A stretch of 64,000 nucleotides of DNA from Seminavis robusta (GCA_903772945.1 CAICTM010000268.1:1-64000); one strand, 5' to 3'; positions 10,193-21,894 are shown, counted from the first letter of the stretch. Numbers and translations: made by a program. The notes: a model not told the origin generated them from the sequence alone.

Positions 10193-11062
10193 TCAATCCT
10201 GATCCTCCTTTTCCTTCAGATCCAACTCCATGTAGATTGATTCATGCCCCAGCCACGTCCAACGAGGATAGAGTGTTTTGTAGCCACGTTGCAACCAGAA
10301 TGGTTTTGACTTGACATTTCCCACGAGAATTCGAATGGATGAAGCTCCCATCTCACGAGCCTTGGCTTCCGCCTTGGATGCTAACCGATCCCCCCATCCC
10401 AGACGTCGAATGGAAGGGGCAATCGTCAAGTGACTGATCCAAAATCTCCATTCACCTTGACCATCGTCGCTGGCATCTTCTTCCCGATACAACGTCACGC
10501 ATCCCAGAGCCTGCGTTTTTCGCAATAGCACCCACTGACCAATAATCTCTTTCTTCTTCTGCTTGTTGTTGTTGTTGTTGGTGGTGGTGGTGTCGGACTG
10601 ATGGTGAGACTTTTGGGGAGCATCCCCAAACGTTGTTTCGATGCGAGTCTTTTTCGACCACCGAATGTGAATTTTCAGGGCCGCCACCAACAGAAACGCT
10701 AAACATGAAACCCCCAGAAATAGTCCAGGCAGCACCGCCATGATGACATGACGATATCGGGGAGTGACAATGTGGGAGCTCAGGGGAATAATGACGGCTT
10801 CCAAGGCCACCATGCCGCCGACTACTGTGGGGTGGAGGGCAGTCTCGGCATACAAAGGAGGGAACATCTCCAGAATCCCATCCGCCCACAGAAGCCCCAC
10901 TGCTTCTCCATCTCGATCGGAATCGTAAACATCAATACAGATGTCGTCCTCGCTCTCTTTCTCATCGTCTCGCATTCTGGAAGATCCCATCGTCTCCTGC
11001 TGGTCAACTGGGCGGGGAAAGTGAAGCGGTCTTGTAGTTTTACTAGCACAACAGTTGGCCAT
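10193..11062 (-). CDS. membrane-anchored GNAT-family N-acetyltransferase
   Basis: This gene encodes 289 residues from an ATG at 11062. The N-terminal 80 residues are hydrophilic and acidic. Two hydrophobic helices follow (about 82-100 and 104-130, the second VIMAVLPGLFLGVSCLAFLL). The C-terminal half is a GNAT domain. Its motif A reads ISHLTIAPSIRRLGWGDRLA, with R-R-L-G-W-G as the acetyl-CoA pyrophosphate loop, and WLQRGY follows, as in motif B. A hairpin anchor next to a GNAT domain recalls eukaryotic NAT8-like enzymes, which acetylate cysteine conjugates or lysines at the ER. The substrate here is unknown. An Asn-rich run encoded by AAC repeats (about 10566-10580) links anchor and catalytic domain. 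It is divergent from the ankyrin-type gene at 11376. Confidence 0.82.
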   Translation of the reverse strand: MANCCASKTTRPLHFPRPVDQQETMGSSRMRDDEKESEDDICIDVYDSDRDGEAVGLLWADGILEMFPPLYAETALHPTVVGGMVALEAVIIPLSSHIVTPRYRHVIMAVLPGLFLGVSCLAFLLVAALKIHIRWSKKTRIETTFGDAPQKSHHQSDTTTTNNNNNKQKKKEIIGQWVLLRKTQALGCVTLYREEDASDDGQGEWRFWISHLTIAPSIRRLGWGDRLASKAEAKAREMGASSIRILVGNVKSKPFWLQRGYKTLYPRWTWLGHESIYMELDLKEKEDQD

Positions 11063-11375
11063 CTCAACCTTTGGTTTAAGAATCTAGACCTCGACCGGCC
11101 ATGGAGGCCGTGGGGGCGGGTTAGGACGTTGCGCCAATCACTCAAGACTGAGGACTCAACTTGACTGTAATTCAGTCACTCCAACACATGCTTTGCCCTC
11201 TACCGGTGTGAGCGTGGACAACGCCACCGTGGGGGGACTATCGTGAAGCCATTTCGTTTGGTGTTGATATTCCAAGCCATCACAAATCACAGCAAGTACT
11301 CTCATAGAAAGCTTGTTGCCTTCACAAGAACACATTTTGTTTGCCATCACCAGCTCCTCTCCTGCCTTTGCCAAC
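11063..11375. promoter_or_regulatory. divergent promoter region
   Basis: These 313 bases lie between the start of the GNAT gene (minus) and the start of the ankyrin-type gene (plus). Promoters and 5' leaders of both must be here. I recognise no specific motif. Confidence 0.45.
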
Positions 11376-12717
11376 ATGTCTACCACCAATCCTTGCAGTC
11401 CTAATAAAATGCAGAAACTGAACCCTGCTATTCTAGACCAGAAAGAACTCTGGATCAGCCACATCCTTCAATTTCTGGGCATGGGACAGTATGCCTATGT
11501 GGGTGCTGTCAACAAGAAATTCAACCATCTCTACAAGGAGTATTGTGATTCTGTGAAGAATCCTCCTACTGTCAAACTGGGCAAAAAGAAGCGTGCGGCA
11601 ATCAGCACTGATACTTTCTACTCAGTTGTGTTTTACAATGTTCCATGCACTCGATACTGGCATGTGGCACATAATTCCAGCCAGAACCTCTCCTGTTTTC
11701 ATCAGAATGATGTTTGCCCTACAATTGCCAAAGCTGGAAATCTCCCAGTTCTCCAATGGGCCAGCATAGAAGAAGAATATCCAATGGAGGAACGGACATG
11801 CTCTGCAGCTGCTGGAGGAGGGCATTTGGAACTTCTGAAATGGGCTCAGCAGAATGGGTGCCCATGGGATAAAGCAACATGCTCTGCTGCTGCTTGTGGA
11901 GGGCATTTGGAACTTTTGAAATGGGCTCGTGAGAACGGTTGCCCTTGGGATGAAGAAACATGCTGGTATGCTGCTCGACATGGACATTTGGAACTTCTTA
12001 AATGGGCTCGTCAGCATGGGTGCCCATGGAATGAAGAAACATGCAGTAGTGCTGCTCGTGGAGGTCATTTGGAACTTCTGAAATGGGCTCGTGAGAACGG
12101 GTGCCGGACATTTGGAACTTCTGAAATGGCTCGTGAGAATGGGTGCCCCTGGAATGGATGGACACGCAATGCCGCTGCTGGTAGAGGGCATTTGGAACTT
12201 CTGAAATGGGCTCATGAGAATGGGTGTCCATGGGATACAGAAACATGCTATGCCGCTGCTGGAGGAGGACATTTGGAACTTCTGAAATGGGCTCATGAGA
12301 ATGGGTGTCCATGGGATAAGCAACATGCTCTGCTGCTGCTCGTGGAGGCATTTGGAACTTCTGAAATGGCTCGTGAGAATGGGTGCCCATGGATGAATGG
12401 ACATGCACTGCGCTGCTGGGGTGGTCATTTGGATTCTGAAATGGGCTCGTGAGAATGGGTGCCCATGGGATCGATGGACATGCTCTGCAGCTGCTGAAGG
12501 TGGTCATTTGGAACTTCTGAAATGGGCTCGTGAGAATGGGTGCCCATGGGATGAATGGACATGCTCTGCAGCTGCTGAAGGTGGTCATTTGGAACTTCTG
12601 AAATGGGCTCGTGAGAATGGGTGCCCATGGCACAGAATCACGACAATAGCCTTCGCTCAAACTCGCGACCATCAACATGTTGTGAATTGGATCAAATCTA
12701 ATCAAGCAACAGGGTGA
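11376..12717 (+). pseudogene. F-box-like / ankyrin-type 27-residue repeat gene with frame breaks
   Basis: The ATG at 11376 opens a protein with an F-box-like N-terminus (LWISHILQFLGMGQYAYVGA, then VNKKFNHLYKEY). About eleven units of 27 residues (81 nt) follow, with consensus GGHLELLKWARENGCPWDE-TC-AAA. The frame from 11376 ends at 12452, and the last repeats continue in another frame to the stop at 12717. Within 12100-12440 at least three units carry single-base losses or shortening, so HLELLKWARE appears as FGTSEMARE. Two such breaks restore the frame and one does not. Either the gene is decaying, or these are indel errors that long reads and assemblers make in near-identical tandem repeats. 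Proteins of this layout are common in diatoms and may be substrate receptors. The function here is unknown. Confidence 0.75.
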
Positions 12718-13458
12718 AAATGAATCATGACGTAGCTGGGTCAACCGTGCTACTCGTCCATGCTGTTTCAGTAGAGAGTTACTTAAGTAAGTTGCTGTCC
12801 CTAACTTTTCGTTCATCACATTGGACCTGTCTTCGTAATTGTGATCCCAGTCTGCAGATAGGAGTTTTCCTCATTTGCAAGAGCTTGGTCTTGTCAATTG
12901 TTGTTGTCTTTTCGTCCTTCATACAATCCTTTGCCATCGCCATGGTCAATAATAATATCACTGTGGTTATGGTGGATAATCTTAGCCAGTAGGGAAGAAA
13001 ATAAATACCAGATAGATGGGTTATGGAGCAAGGGGGGCTAAGCTAGTCAGATCAGGGTATCAGTTGTAGGCATTCGCAGGGAAATAGCAGGGAAGGCTGC
13101 ATGGAACAGGGCAAAAGGGAGGGATCGGAGGGATTCCGAACAGATCGTAGCGTAAGTGCAAAGCATCGCAGAATTCCTGGGTGGCGAGAACAGGCAGTGC
13201 CATACGGTTGGTCGTAGTGCCTAGCTAGCAAAATTTTGGTAGGAAGCTTGCTTCATTCGGGCACCTTTGGTACTTCCGCTAGATCTAAATGACCACAGCA
13301 ACGACAATGGGTTTCATAAATCCATCTTTCTCTCTGGTTGTGTTCATATATCTGGATTTATTTTCTATAGATGGTCGGTAACCAGAAAAGACACGGAGTC
13401 CATTTCCACATTCTGGACTGCACATAGAAACCCGATCTGTTCGCGAGAAACCTCGATA
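12718..13458. other. intergenic region with a dispersed repeat
   Basis: No gene is recognised. The segment 12994-13046 (gaagaaaataaatacc onward to gggctaagctag) closely matches 38371-38421, and more weakly 61680-61735. It is therefore a dispersed repeat in this genome. Confidence 0.6.
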
Positions 13459-14301
13459 TTACTCAGTCTTCTTCTTCACTTCGGACGACGACTCGAACGC
13501 TTGCACACTGTAAAACAAAAGAAAAGGCATGACGGCCAGATAGGAATCATAAAAGGCACGGCCACCAATGCTGGCAAAATCTGTGCAATGTGTCATTTCG
13601 AGCGCGTTCACGGCCAACAGTGGAATGTAGTAGGCCGCAATGGCGGCATATGTAAATCCTTTCTCTGTTTGAGGAATCGACAACTGGTCCAACGACCCGG
13701 CCACCAGAATAATGGCTTGACTATAGGTAAACGTCAGTTCCGGTGGTACATGCAACAAATATTGTGCCACAAGGGTCGCAATTAATTAATGGACATGGCC
13801 ATCACTCCTGTCATGGAGAGTCGTTGCGCCATGACACGTAGTGTCGATCCAAAAGATGACCAGATTCGCCACCCACGCCAGTGCGGTTGGCTCCAATGAC
13901 AACAATTCCAAAGGAGGAGGAGTTCCTCCCAACGCCAGCAACATGACATGTCGTGTGCAAATTTAAATTGGCAAAAGATAAAGGCGTTCATTTTGGCCAA
14001 GAGTTCATTTTTGGCGCGTGTTGTCCATTAATTAATAAAGTATATTGTAAAGAGGGCAGAACCGGCCAGACTGATAAAACACAAAATTTCGGTATCCACG
14101 CTTCGTTCCTCTGATTTATTGACGCAAAATCCTTGTGCACTCCACCGGCCATTCGTCATAAGCACCTTGTGGAATTCCCAGCATTGCCGCACTCGTGATG
14201 GCGAGGGTGAGTGCAATGCTGAGATAATTCAAAGCATCTCCCATGCCAGCAAACATGCTGGAATTTGGAACGATCTCCTTCTTCGTCGTTGTTGTTGACA
14301 T
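13459..14301 (-). pseudogene. broken multi-pass membrane protein gene
   Basis: The minus strand starts at an ATG at 14301 (MSTTTTKKEIVPNSSMF) and encodes hydrophobic stretches (ALNYLSIALTLAITSAAMLG). The frame stops after about 60 codons. Further hydrophobic, protein-like sequence continues in other frames: FISLAGSALFTIYFIN, then ALAWVANLVIFWID, and finally an intact 103-codon end (13459-13770) with AYYIPLLAVNAL and YLAVMPFLLFYSV. At least three frame changes are needed to read it through. Two of them lie beside TTAATTAAT palindromes (13783 and 14028). I do not recognise the family. It is either a pseudogene or a gene with assembly indels. The start codon follows directly on a CCAA microsatellite. 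Confidence 0.6.
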
Positions 14302-14366
14302 GGTTGGTTGGTTGGTTGGTTGGTTGGTTGGTTGGTTGGTTGGTTGGTTGGTTGGTTGGTTGGTTG
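14301..14366. repeat. (TTGG)n microsatellite
   Basis: About sixteen uninterrupted TTGG units lie immediately before the start codon of the minus-strand gene, so they would be in its 5' leader as CCAA repeats. The long NQPT-repeat peptides encoded across it are translation artefacts. Confidence 0.95.
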
Positions 14367-15053
14367 ATTTTGAGAGTTGGACCTCTATGCATAGAAATTT
14401 GTGAGCTGTTGTGACATGGAAATATGGAAATGAATGGAACCTTGTTGGCAAGGCCTTGTGGGACGGACGGGGAACCAGGAATTAAGGAGCAGAAGTCTCT
14501 GTGCAGGAACATGCATGCATGAAAAGGCCCGACACCACATCGTGAAAAGTATCAGATAGATAAGCAAGCCAGCCCGAACTATCGTAATAATATATATCTG
14601 AAACTGCTTCCTAACCAAATCGGATCTGAATGGAACCAATGGGATGGATGACGTGCTGACCGTGGAAGTTTCAGTAGCAGCGCATTAAAATGCATGGCGA
14701 CCGGACGCCACAGTCATTTAACGACCGGTCCCGTCAACAACAACATCCTGTTGTGGAGGCACGCAGCAAACTTGGCCTTTGCCTTTGCCTTCCCAATTCC
14801 CAAACCATCCTTGAATGCGTGTGTCTTTGTACCGTACATGTATGTCTCTATTTCTTTGCTTAGACTACTTACTAGTGTATTCCGCCCAGTACATGTAATA
14901 CCATCCACAGACTGGATTGACTCGACTCGAATTCGCATTCATCGACTGACATCTACGGATTGATTACTAACAACCACACCCACACCAAGCGATTGGCAAC
15001 AGCAACAACCACACCAATTGATTGGATTGGCAACACCATCATTCGACAGTACG
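14367..15053. other. intergenic region, upstream flank of the RNI-like gene
   Basis: No gene is recognised in this stretch. The last 100 bases before the ATG are rich in CAACAACC and CACACC and look like a 5' leader. Confidence 0.5.
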
Positions 15054-17204
15054 ATGGGCGCCCAACAAAGCCACGATGTTCCGGGTTGGAACGAATACGA
15101 GCAAGCGGAGCGATTGCAGATTCACTTTTCGGAAATGATGGGCTCGTTTACATTGCGCGGTCAATTCTTTAACTTTTGCGAGAATCCGCTGTCGGCCATT
15201 TTCTTGAAAGCCAAAGTATCGCCGCAACGGATTCGCGCCTGTTTTCTCGATGGCCATTTGTCCGCACTACTGTTGAATCATCCGTCGTGGTTACAAGACG
15301 TCGTGGAAGATCTGTTGGATGCCTGTCCCAATTTGGAAAAGTTTTCCATGAAACTCCCCAAGGCGTTGCCGTATATGAGACGGTTTCGACGGATTCTGCG
15401 ATCGACCATTTTTCCCTATTTGCAGCCTATTCATATCATAGAAGGCGAGGAAGAAGAAGAGTTAGAAGAGGAGGAAGAAGACGAGGAAGAGAAAACAAGT
15501 AGTGACAAAGACGACGAGAAGAAGAGTAGCGAGAAAGATGACAAAGAGACTACTAGTACTAGCAATGAGAATGGCGACGATACTACTGCCAAGCCAAAAC
15601 CAAAGGTAGTGGTAAAGAAGATTCAAAAGAACAAGCAACGACCACCGCCACCCCAACAGCGATTTCCACTTGGTTTGGAGATTGCCGATGACAAATTGAT
15701 TATTTCTCCCGACATTGTCGATCCAAAGACGACCGTCAAACGACAAATCATTTTTGTCTATCGCGAACAATTGCGCATGAATGCCAACAATGCCGCCCGT
15801 ACTCCGTTGGAACGAATCTGGAATTCCATGATTCAAGAAGTCATTCAAGTTTTTGAACCCGTCATTCAAGTGGCCAATATCTCGACCGATTGTGAACCCA
15901 CTACCTTTCAAGCGATTTGTTCACTGCCGCAACTCCACAAACTCCATTTTCAAAATCACGTGTTGAATGATCCCGAAGTCACGACACTGACACAAATACT
16001 GGCCACGCGCAAACGCAAACGCGAAGGAGTACTACCATCGGCATCGTTGAAACACTTGAATTTTACCAACATGGCCATGCGGCATCACAACTTTACCACA
16101 CTCTGTCATGCCATGGAAACCAATCGCGGACTCGATTCGTTTGTGGTGACGCGATTGACATTTCATACCGACGATGAAACGACGTCCATGGTCGATCCAT
16201 TGTTGCAAATTCTCAAATCCAATCGTCATTTGAAATGGTTGGATGCGACTGGACAAGGTGGACCTGTCGTGGTCGAAATGAATCGATTCCATGTCCCCGG
16301 ACGCCCCATGTTGGCCGATGGAGACAATTATGTCGAATTGGAGAATCATACCGAGACGGATGGACAATTGCACGGACCGGACGATTTGGGACAATTGGGA
16401 TTGGATATTCCACCTCCGGGAGTCGATGGATTGCCCATTATTATACCGCCAGCTGCTGCTGCTGTTCCAGTACCACAACCACCGCAACGAACCCAAGAAC
16501 AAGAAGACGCCGAACAAGAACAAAAACGTCAAATGGCACTGGCAGAAACCGAACGGCAACGTAATTTGGAACGATTGTATCAAGTCTTGAAGGAACACAA
16601 TGATACTGTCTGTCAAGTACGCATTGGAGATTTGCAAGATCGACAAGTCTCACGGATGATGATGCGACGATATCCGTTGCCACCCAAAATTCAAACCCGC
16701 CTCGATATGAACACGTTGGGATTGACCAAGATTATGGATGCCGGTGGGTGTTCCTCCTCCAGCGTGTTGGGACAAGCACTCGTGTACGCCAAGAAACGAG
16801 CCAAGTCGGGGGATTTTAAACTGTGCACCAAGAGTGAAGTAGAAGAAGAGGAGAAACTGAAACAACAGAACGATGGCACCGCAAACGATGACGACGACCA
16901 GACACAAGACGACAACAAGAAAAAGAAGGACGAGAAACGAAATGATACCAGTAGTACGAACCATATCTATGGCGATGGCCCGGCTCGCATCCACGACTTT
17001 GACAATGATGACAGCGAATGCAACCTGAACGGGAGCAAATACGTGTACACTCCGGACGATGATGCTATTGCTGTGGGGCCACGCAAGAGACCCATTCTGC
17101 TGGATTCCTTGTTCTGTCTCTTTCAGGAACATCCGACGCTGGTCAGTCTCATTCCAGTGCACGAAACAGAGGAAAACAAGGCTGCTCAGAAAATGGAAGC
17201 GTAA
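15054..17204 (+). CDS. RNI-like protein with N-myristoylation signal
   Basis: This single-exon gene encodes 716 residues. The first ATG (15054) gives MGAQQSHD, which fits the M-G-x-x-x-S/T myristoylation consensus, so the protein may attach to membranes. Residues 1-120 are a globular unknown region. Residues about 125-205 are a highly acidic and lysine-rich low-complexity linker. Residues about 280-400 resemble leucine-rich or RNI-like repeats (LHKLHFQNHVLNDPEV, SLKHLNFTNMAM, LLQILKSNRHLKWLDATGQG). A Gln/Glu-rich coiled region (about 475-520) and a second acidic linker (about 590-640) follow. This build is typical of diatom RNI-like proteins of unknown function. No membrane segment or catalytic motif is seen. 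Confidence 0.8.
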   Translation: MGAQQSHDVPGWNEYEQAERLQIHFSEMMGSFTLRGQFFNFCENPLSAIFLKAKVSPQRIRACFLDGHLSALLLNHPSWLQDVVEDLLDACPNLEKFSMKLPKALPYMRRFRRILRSTIFPYLQPIHIIEGEEEEELEEEEEDEEEKTSSDKDDEKKSSEKDDKETTSTSNENGDDTTAKPKPKVVVKKIQKNKQRPPPPQQRFPLGLEIADDKLIISPDIVDPKTTVKRQIIFVYREQLRMNANNAARTPLERIWNSMIQEVIQVFEPVIQVANISTDCEPTTFQAICSLPQLHKLHFQNHVLNDPEVTTLTQILATRKRKREGVLPSASLKHLNFTNMAMRHHNFTTLCHAMETNRGLDSFVVTRLTFHTDDETTSMVDPLLQILKSNRHLKWLDATGQGGPVVVEMNRFHVPGRPMLADGDNYVELENHTETDGQLHGPDDLGQLGLDIPPPGVDGLPIIIPPAAAAVPVPQPPQRTQEQEDAEQEQKRQMALAETERQRNLERLYQVLKEHNDTVCQVRIGDLQDRQVSRMMMRRYPLPPKIQTRLDMNTLGLTKIMDAGGCSSSSVLGQALVYAKKRAKSGDFKLCTKSEVEEEEKLKQQNDGTANDDDDQTQDDNKKKKDEKRNDTSSTNHIYGDGPARIHDFDNDDSECNLNGSKYVYTPDDDAIAVGPRKRPILLDSLFCLFQEHPTLVSLIPVHETEENKAAQKMEA

Positions 17205-17507
17205 TTCTGACGACAACGACAACAACATGCTCGAACAAAACCCGCGGTTATCGCCATCAGAATCTGCAAACTCTTTGGAGGCCGCAACCTGCTTCCGGTT
17301 GCCTAAGTGTCGCTACGATGCTTTTTTTTGAGTTCCCGCCGTGAAGCATCACCCTACATGTTTCCTTCAGCCGATGCATGGCTGGCTACAGTAGCTAGCT
17401 AGCTGGTACCATAATAATACAAACTACATATTTAGTCCATGCAATAGCCAAACAGAATGATTTAGTATTATAGATTTGTGAATACGCAATCCTCGTGTTC
17501 GAGCTGT

Positions 17508-19777
17508 CTAGAAGGATCCACCACTCCACGTGTTGCGTCGCGCCAATGTGCCAGCCGGTGGCGGAGAGAGTTTCTGAAAGTCTCGAACTTGTTGGGCCAG
17601 TGCCGCTTTGGCTTGAAAGAGCTTGTTGCGTTCATTAATCAGCATGCGTTGTTCTTTGCTCATCAGCTGCGGTCGTCGCAGCAGATCCGAAGCACTGGGT
17701 CGTTCCGAAAAGGTAGGATGCATCATCTGTCGTACAATGGCATCCATTTCCATGGGGGTATCCATCATGGGCATCAACTGTCCTTGGCGAATGGCTTGCC
17801 ATTCCGCCCCATTGGTGGGGAGTGGTCGTCGCAGACAAATTTCGTACAAGGTGGCCCCCAAGGAGAAAATATCACTGGCTTTTAAATCGCGATGATCTTC
17901 AATGAGCAATTCCATGGACATGTACCGTGAATCGCCTTCTTCAATTTCCTTCTTCTTGTCTTGGGACACTTTGGAAACCAAACCGAAATCTCCGAGTTTA
18001 AACAAGTTGACGGGTGGAGTATCGTTCTTGACAAAAATGTTCTGGGGCTTGATGCTGACATGATGGAGAGGAAGAAGAAGCAAACAGTGACATGAGTATT
18101 GACCAAGGAGAATGTGGCTGACAGTGCTGATGATCAAGAGGAGTGGGTAGCAAGTTAGAGAACCACTTACTCCAGATGAACCATGTCGTGTTTGTGAATG
18201 AACTCCAGCGCCAACAGCATTTCTCGAAGCAGTTTCCAGCGTGTTTCAATGGGCAGGTGTCCATTGGCGCTCTCAATTTCATTCGCCAGGTTCCAAGTAC
18301 AGAGTTCCGTCTGAATGTAGAGTCGATCGTCTTCAATGAAAGCTTGGTGATACCGGACAATGTGAAAGGTTGCCGGGTCGGCGTGATCCGACAGGGCTGC
18401 CAGGGCATAGACCTGTGCATACAAGAGAAGTGAGATCAGTTAGTCGGCAATCAAACAAGCAAAACAGCAACACAATGCGAGAGACGATCCTACCTCCTTG
18501 AGCATGCGTTTACGCTCGGAGTTTCCCTTGGCACTGCGCAGATTGACCTTCATGGCATACATGCAGCCATCCAACCGTGACAGGACTTTGTAGACGACTC
18601 CAAAGGCACCCTTTCCCAATTCATCAATAACGTCAAAATCGGAGCGAAACCTGGATGTGGTAGTTGTAGTCGCAGTGGTGACTTGGGTATCGGGAGTTCC
18701 TCCACCACAATCCTGATGATAGCGATTGGCGTGAAACGGTCGCTGGGGACGTCGAATGTTGGGAGTTCCGGGAGGAGTGGACAAGTGGGCATTCTTCTTG
18801 TTGGGGGGTGACTTGGCGGGTGTGGGCGGGGGAAACGACAGTACATCCGTAGGACTCGTTTCATCAATCGGTGGTGATCCCGCCATGTAGTATCGTCGTG
18901 GCTTTGTGTCGACAAACAAATCAGTGCGTTTATTGTTGTTGTTGCTTTGTTGCTTGGGGTAGTGGACATCACCATCCATTCCCAGACGTCGAACCTTGTG
19001 TGTGTCCACCATACCATTATCTGGAGAGTCCAACGATGTATCCATACTGGCCAAGGAAGATTGATGCGATACGTCTTGTGGTGGTAGTTGTGCTTTTCCT
19101 ACAGTGGGCGGGGAAGCGTAGCGTTTTTCGAGTCGATGACGAGTCGGTGGACCATCTTCGGGTGATTTGAGGTCAAAGGACATGGGAAAGGAGGGCATGG
19201 CCAACATGGTCGGAGTCTTGGCGGCTACTCCGTCCGTGTTCATGGGCGAGAATGGGTTTTCACTAGTCACGCAGCGCCCGTCCATGGTCAAGTAGGTCGA
19301 TGGAGAGACATACGGGGATGTCAGCATGGAATCCGAATCATGGTGGTTGTCTTTCTTGTTGCGGGAGTAGCGTCCATAGTCGCCAATCTTTTGGAGTCTC
19401 TTGTTCATCTTTTGTCGTGTGCCCGGAGCTCGGCCAGGTGCAAACGAAACCGTCATTGGATCATTCTCTTTGCCGCTGCCCGTGCTGGGAGATTCCAATG
19501 TATCGTTATCGTCATGGTCATCTTCCTCCGAACTAGATAGGTACCCATCAAATGGATTCCGCATCTTCATCAACTTTGTAGGAGCGACTTTGCTGTTGTT
19601 GTTCATTGGAGTCTTTCCTCCTTCCGGCGCAAACATGGAGAAACTCAATCGCGTCCGGCTCACTTCCAACTTGACTTCTTCGGCGTCTTCCGCACCACCA
19701 AACAAGCGGCTGCGGCTGCCTCCTTCTGCGGTCCGCCACGACGCGTAACCATACGACGTTGGGGATTCAGCCTCCAT
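17508..19777 (-). CDS. WEE1: Wee1-type protein kinase
   Basis: Exons are 19777-18494, 18412-18171 and 18054-17508. The introns (81 and 116 nt) have GT-AG ends, and the joined product has 690 residues. A TTG opens the frame upstream and the first ATG is at 19777. Residues 1-385 are Ser/Pro-rich and probably a phosphoregulated tail. The kinase domain covers about 390-645: ELGKGAFGVVYKV loop, YAMKVNL lysine, HLDIKPQNIF catalytic loop made by the second splice, and GDFGLVSK. The activation segment EEGDSRYMSMELL is diagnostic of the Wee1/Myt1 family, where other kinases have APE. Wee1 phosphorylates the inhibitory tyrosine of CDK1 and restrains entry into mitosis. A long N-terminus and no membrane helix favour Wee1 over Myt1. 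It is the only copy in the window. Confidence 0.9.
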
Positions 19778-20096
19778 GGTCAACTAACTTAAACTAACGT
19801 AATCAACAACAACAGCAACAAGGGATGTGATGGATGAGGGTCCTCTTCGGGGTGATGTGGTTTCGCGGAGCGCGATCGGTCACAGTCTTAACTAAAATCC
19901 GTGACTTGGCAGCTTATTTAAGGCAAGTTGGGTTTGAATCGGTCACAAAGCCTGCCGCGCACCTTCGGCCTGGCGTTGAGGCATTTAACGCTATCTCTAA
20001 TGATGAATGGTCGTGCCTCCAGCGGCACCTGTTGCTTTCGATTTTTGCGCACCGTTGCAAGTTTCTCGTTGAACCGTGAGAAGGAAAAGTGTGTTG

Positions 20097-20866
20097 ATGT
20101 TCCATGGTCTCATCAGAATGGTCCTAATGATCGGTTCGACTTGCTTCATAAGAAAGGAACAGTTGGAGCCTTCCAGCCCGGTCGCCCCTATCGATTCCAG
20201 AGGAGGACGCAAAGTCTACTCGAAAGAGTTTCTCCTCTCCAAGAAGGCAACCGGAACTCAAGGCGACCTGTTGTTGTGGCTACAACCCAAACAACAATTG
20301 CCCAAAGAAGGAAAGAGAGCGAAAGCGAAAGGTTTGGAGGCCTTTCGAGATCCTGTAGCACAACACAACTTTGCTGCTTTCAAGCTTTGGTTGAAAGGAC
20401 TACTGGAGGGAAATTCAGCCGTGGATAAACATACATTGTGTGGTCTTTATCACGCGCATTTTGCGCATGTGTTAGAGCCACGTAGGATGGGTCTGATTAA
20501 CTTTTCCCTCTTGCAAATGTTGATGGTGGTGCTGCCTGGAATCAATGTCTGGTCAAGGGTGAAGGATTATCCATTTTGCTACTTTGTATGTTGGGATGAT
20601 GGAGGGGGAGATATCGCACTGACGACTCAGCCATTGGATCCACGGTGAAGATGATAAGCAGGGAGTACATCCTTAATTTCTTCCCGCAACTGGCTACAAA
20701 CCTCCGCTATGCAATATTCATGTGCGCTGGCAATGTCTACCAGGGCTGGAGCCCAGCCACTAAAGGCTACCTGGTACCAGTATTCATCATTGCTTTCATT
20801 GGTGAACAGCAGAAAGGTGACTTTGGATCAATGTGGAACCAGCCCAATCTCCACCCGTTTCCGTGA
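20097..20866 (+). CDS. hypothetical, possibly broken gene
   Basis: Two adjoining + frames (20097-20648 from an ATG, and 20645-20866) encode protein-like but unrecognised sequence. The first is basic, with KAKGLEAFRDPVAQHNFAAF, and ends in a hydrophobic segment (LINFSLLQMLMVVLPGINVW). The second has YLVPVFIIAFIGEQQKGDFG. They may be two parts of one gene, exons of one gene, or chance frames. The 320 bases before the first ATG hold the promoter side of the Wee1 gene and nothing else I can name. Confidence 0.3.
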
Positions 20867-21894
20867 TAAAAATAACTAGATTTCACCAACAAAGACAACA
20901 GAAATGGAAACACCTTGACAATCATTTAACCACTCTAAACCCCATATATTCTAAAACCACTTCACGCTCCTTAACGTATCTATTTAGTATCTATTTTCTT
21001 CAATTACACAAAAAAACCTTCCAAATAGGAGACAGCACCCTGAATGCCCTACTAACAAAATTGGTCTGTGCGGGGCTTCCACCAGTGCCCAGGTTGCCAA
21101 CTTGAAGCAAAGGATTCACAATAGGTGAAAATGTGGGAAAGTCAGTTTGTCCCCACATTTGGACAAGACCGTTATCTTCTAGACCTGAAGGAATGTCATC
21201 ATACAAGGGTGCTCCAACAAGGACTTTAGTCGCATCTCCAGAAATGGCAACACTCTCTCCTAAACGATCACCTCCACCAATTCCATCAATATCAAAACCT
21301 TGGGCCCTGCTGATCTCTTGAAGGACCCAATCAGTGCCATCAAACTTGTAGATGCGAGTGTAACCACGAGGAGGATTGAGGAAAATACCTGCAGATCCAG
21401 CCACAAGGGTTTTTCCATCATCAGATAAATCAATGGAACCCCCAAATAGATCATCGTGTTCGTCCCCAATGAGGTCACTATGTATGTATCACAAGCCACA
21501 GGGGGCAGAGTCAGAAGTAAAAAATATCAAGTGGCATGCATATTTAATTCACAGTCCTCAATGCTTACCTTCCCAATTGGCCCCAAATTTCACCAGTTCT
21601 TTCAAAAACTTGCACCCTTCCTACATCTGTAGCCCCACCAAGCACGTCATACCCAGGAGAACCAACTGCAACAATGCTTCCATCATAGCTTAGAGCCACC
21701 GAATCGCCAAACCGGTCGTTGACGTTGGACCCAAACATTGCTCCACCGTCAACATCACTTTGTTGGATCATGCCAAACTCAGGGTTGTAAACACGGCATT
21801 CACCAAACCTTGTGGCTAGATTGTCAGAGAATCCAGATCCAGGAATTCCAACAGCAAACCAGTTGCCATCACCAGAGAGTGACAAGGATTATGG

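Noticed and set aside
11622-12819. Long minus-strand frames with repeated THSHEP-type peptides
   Set aside because: These are antisense shadows of the 81-nt ankyrin-type repeats on the plus strand.
14302-14512. Frames with NQPT tandem peptides
   Set aside because: They arise from translating the TTGG microsatellite and lack any other coding support.
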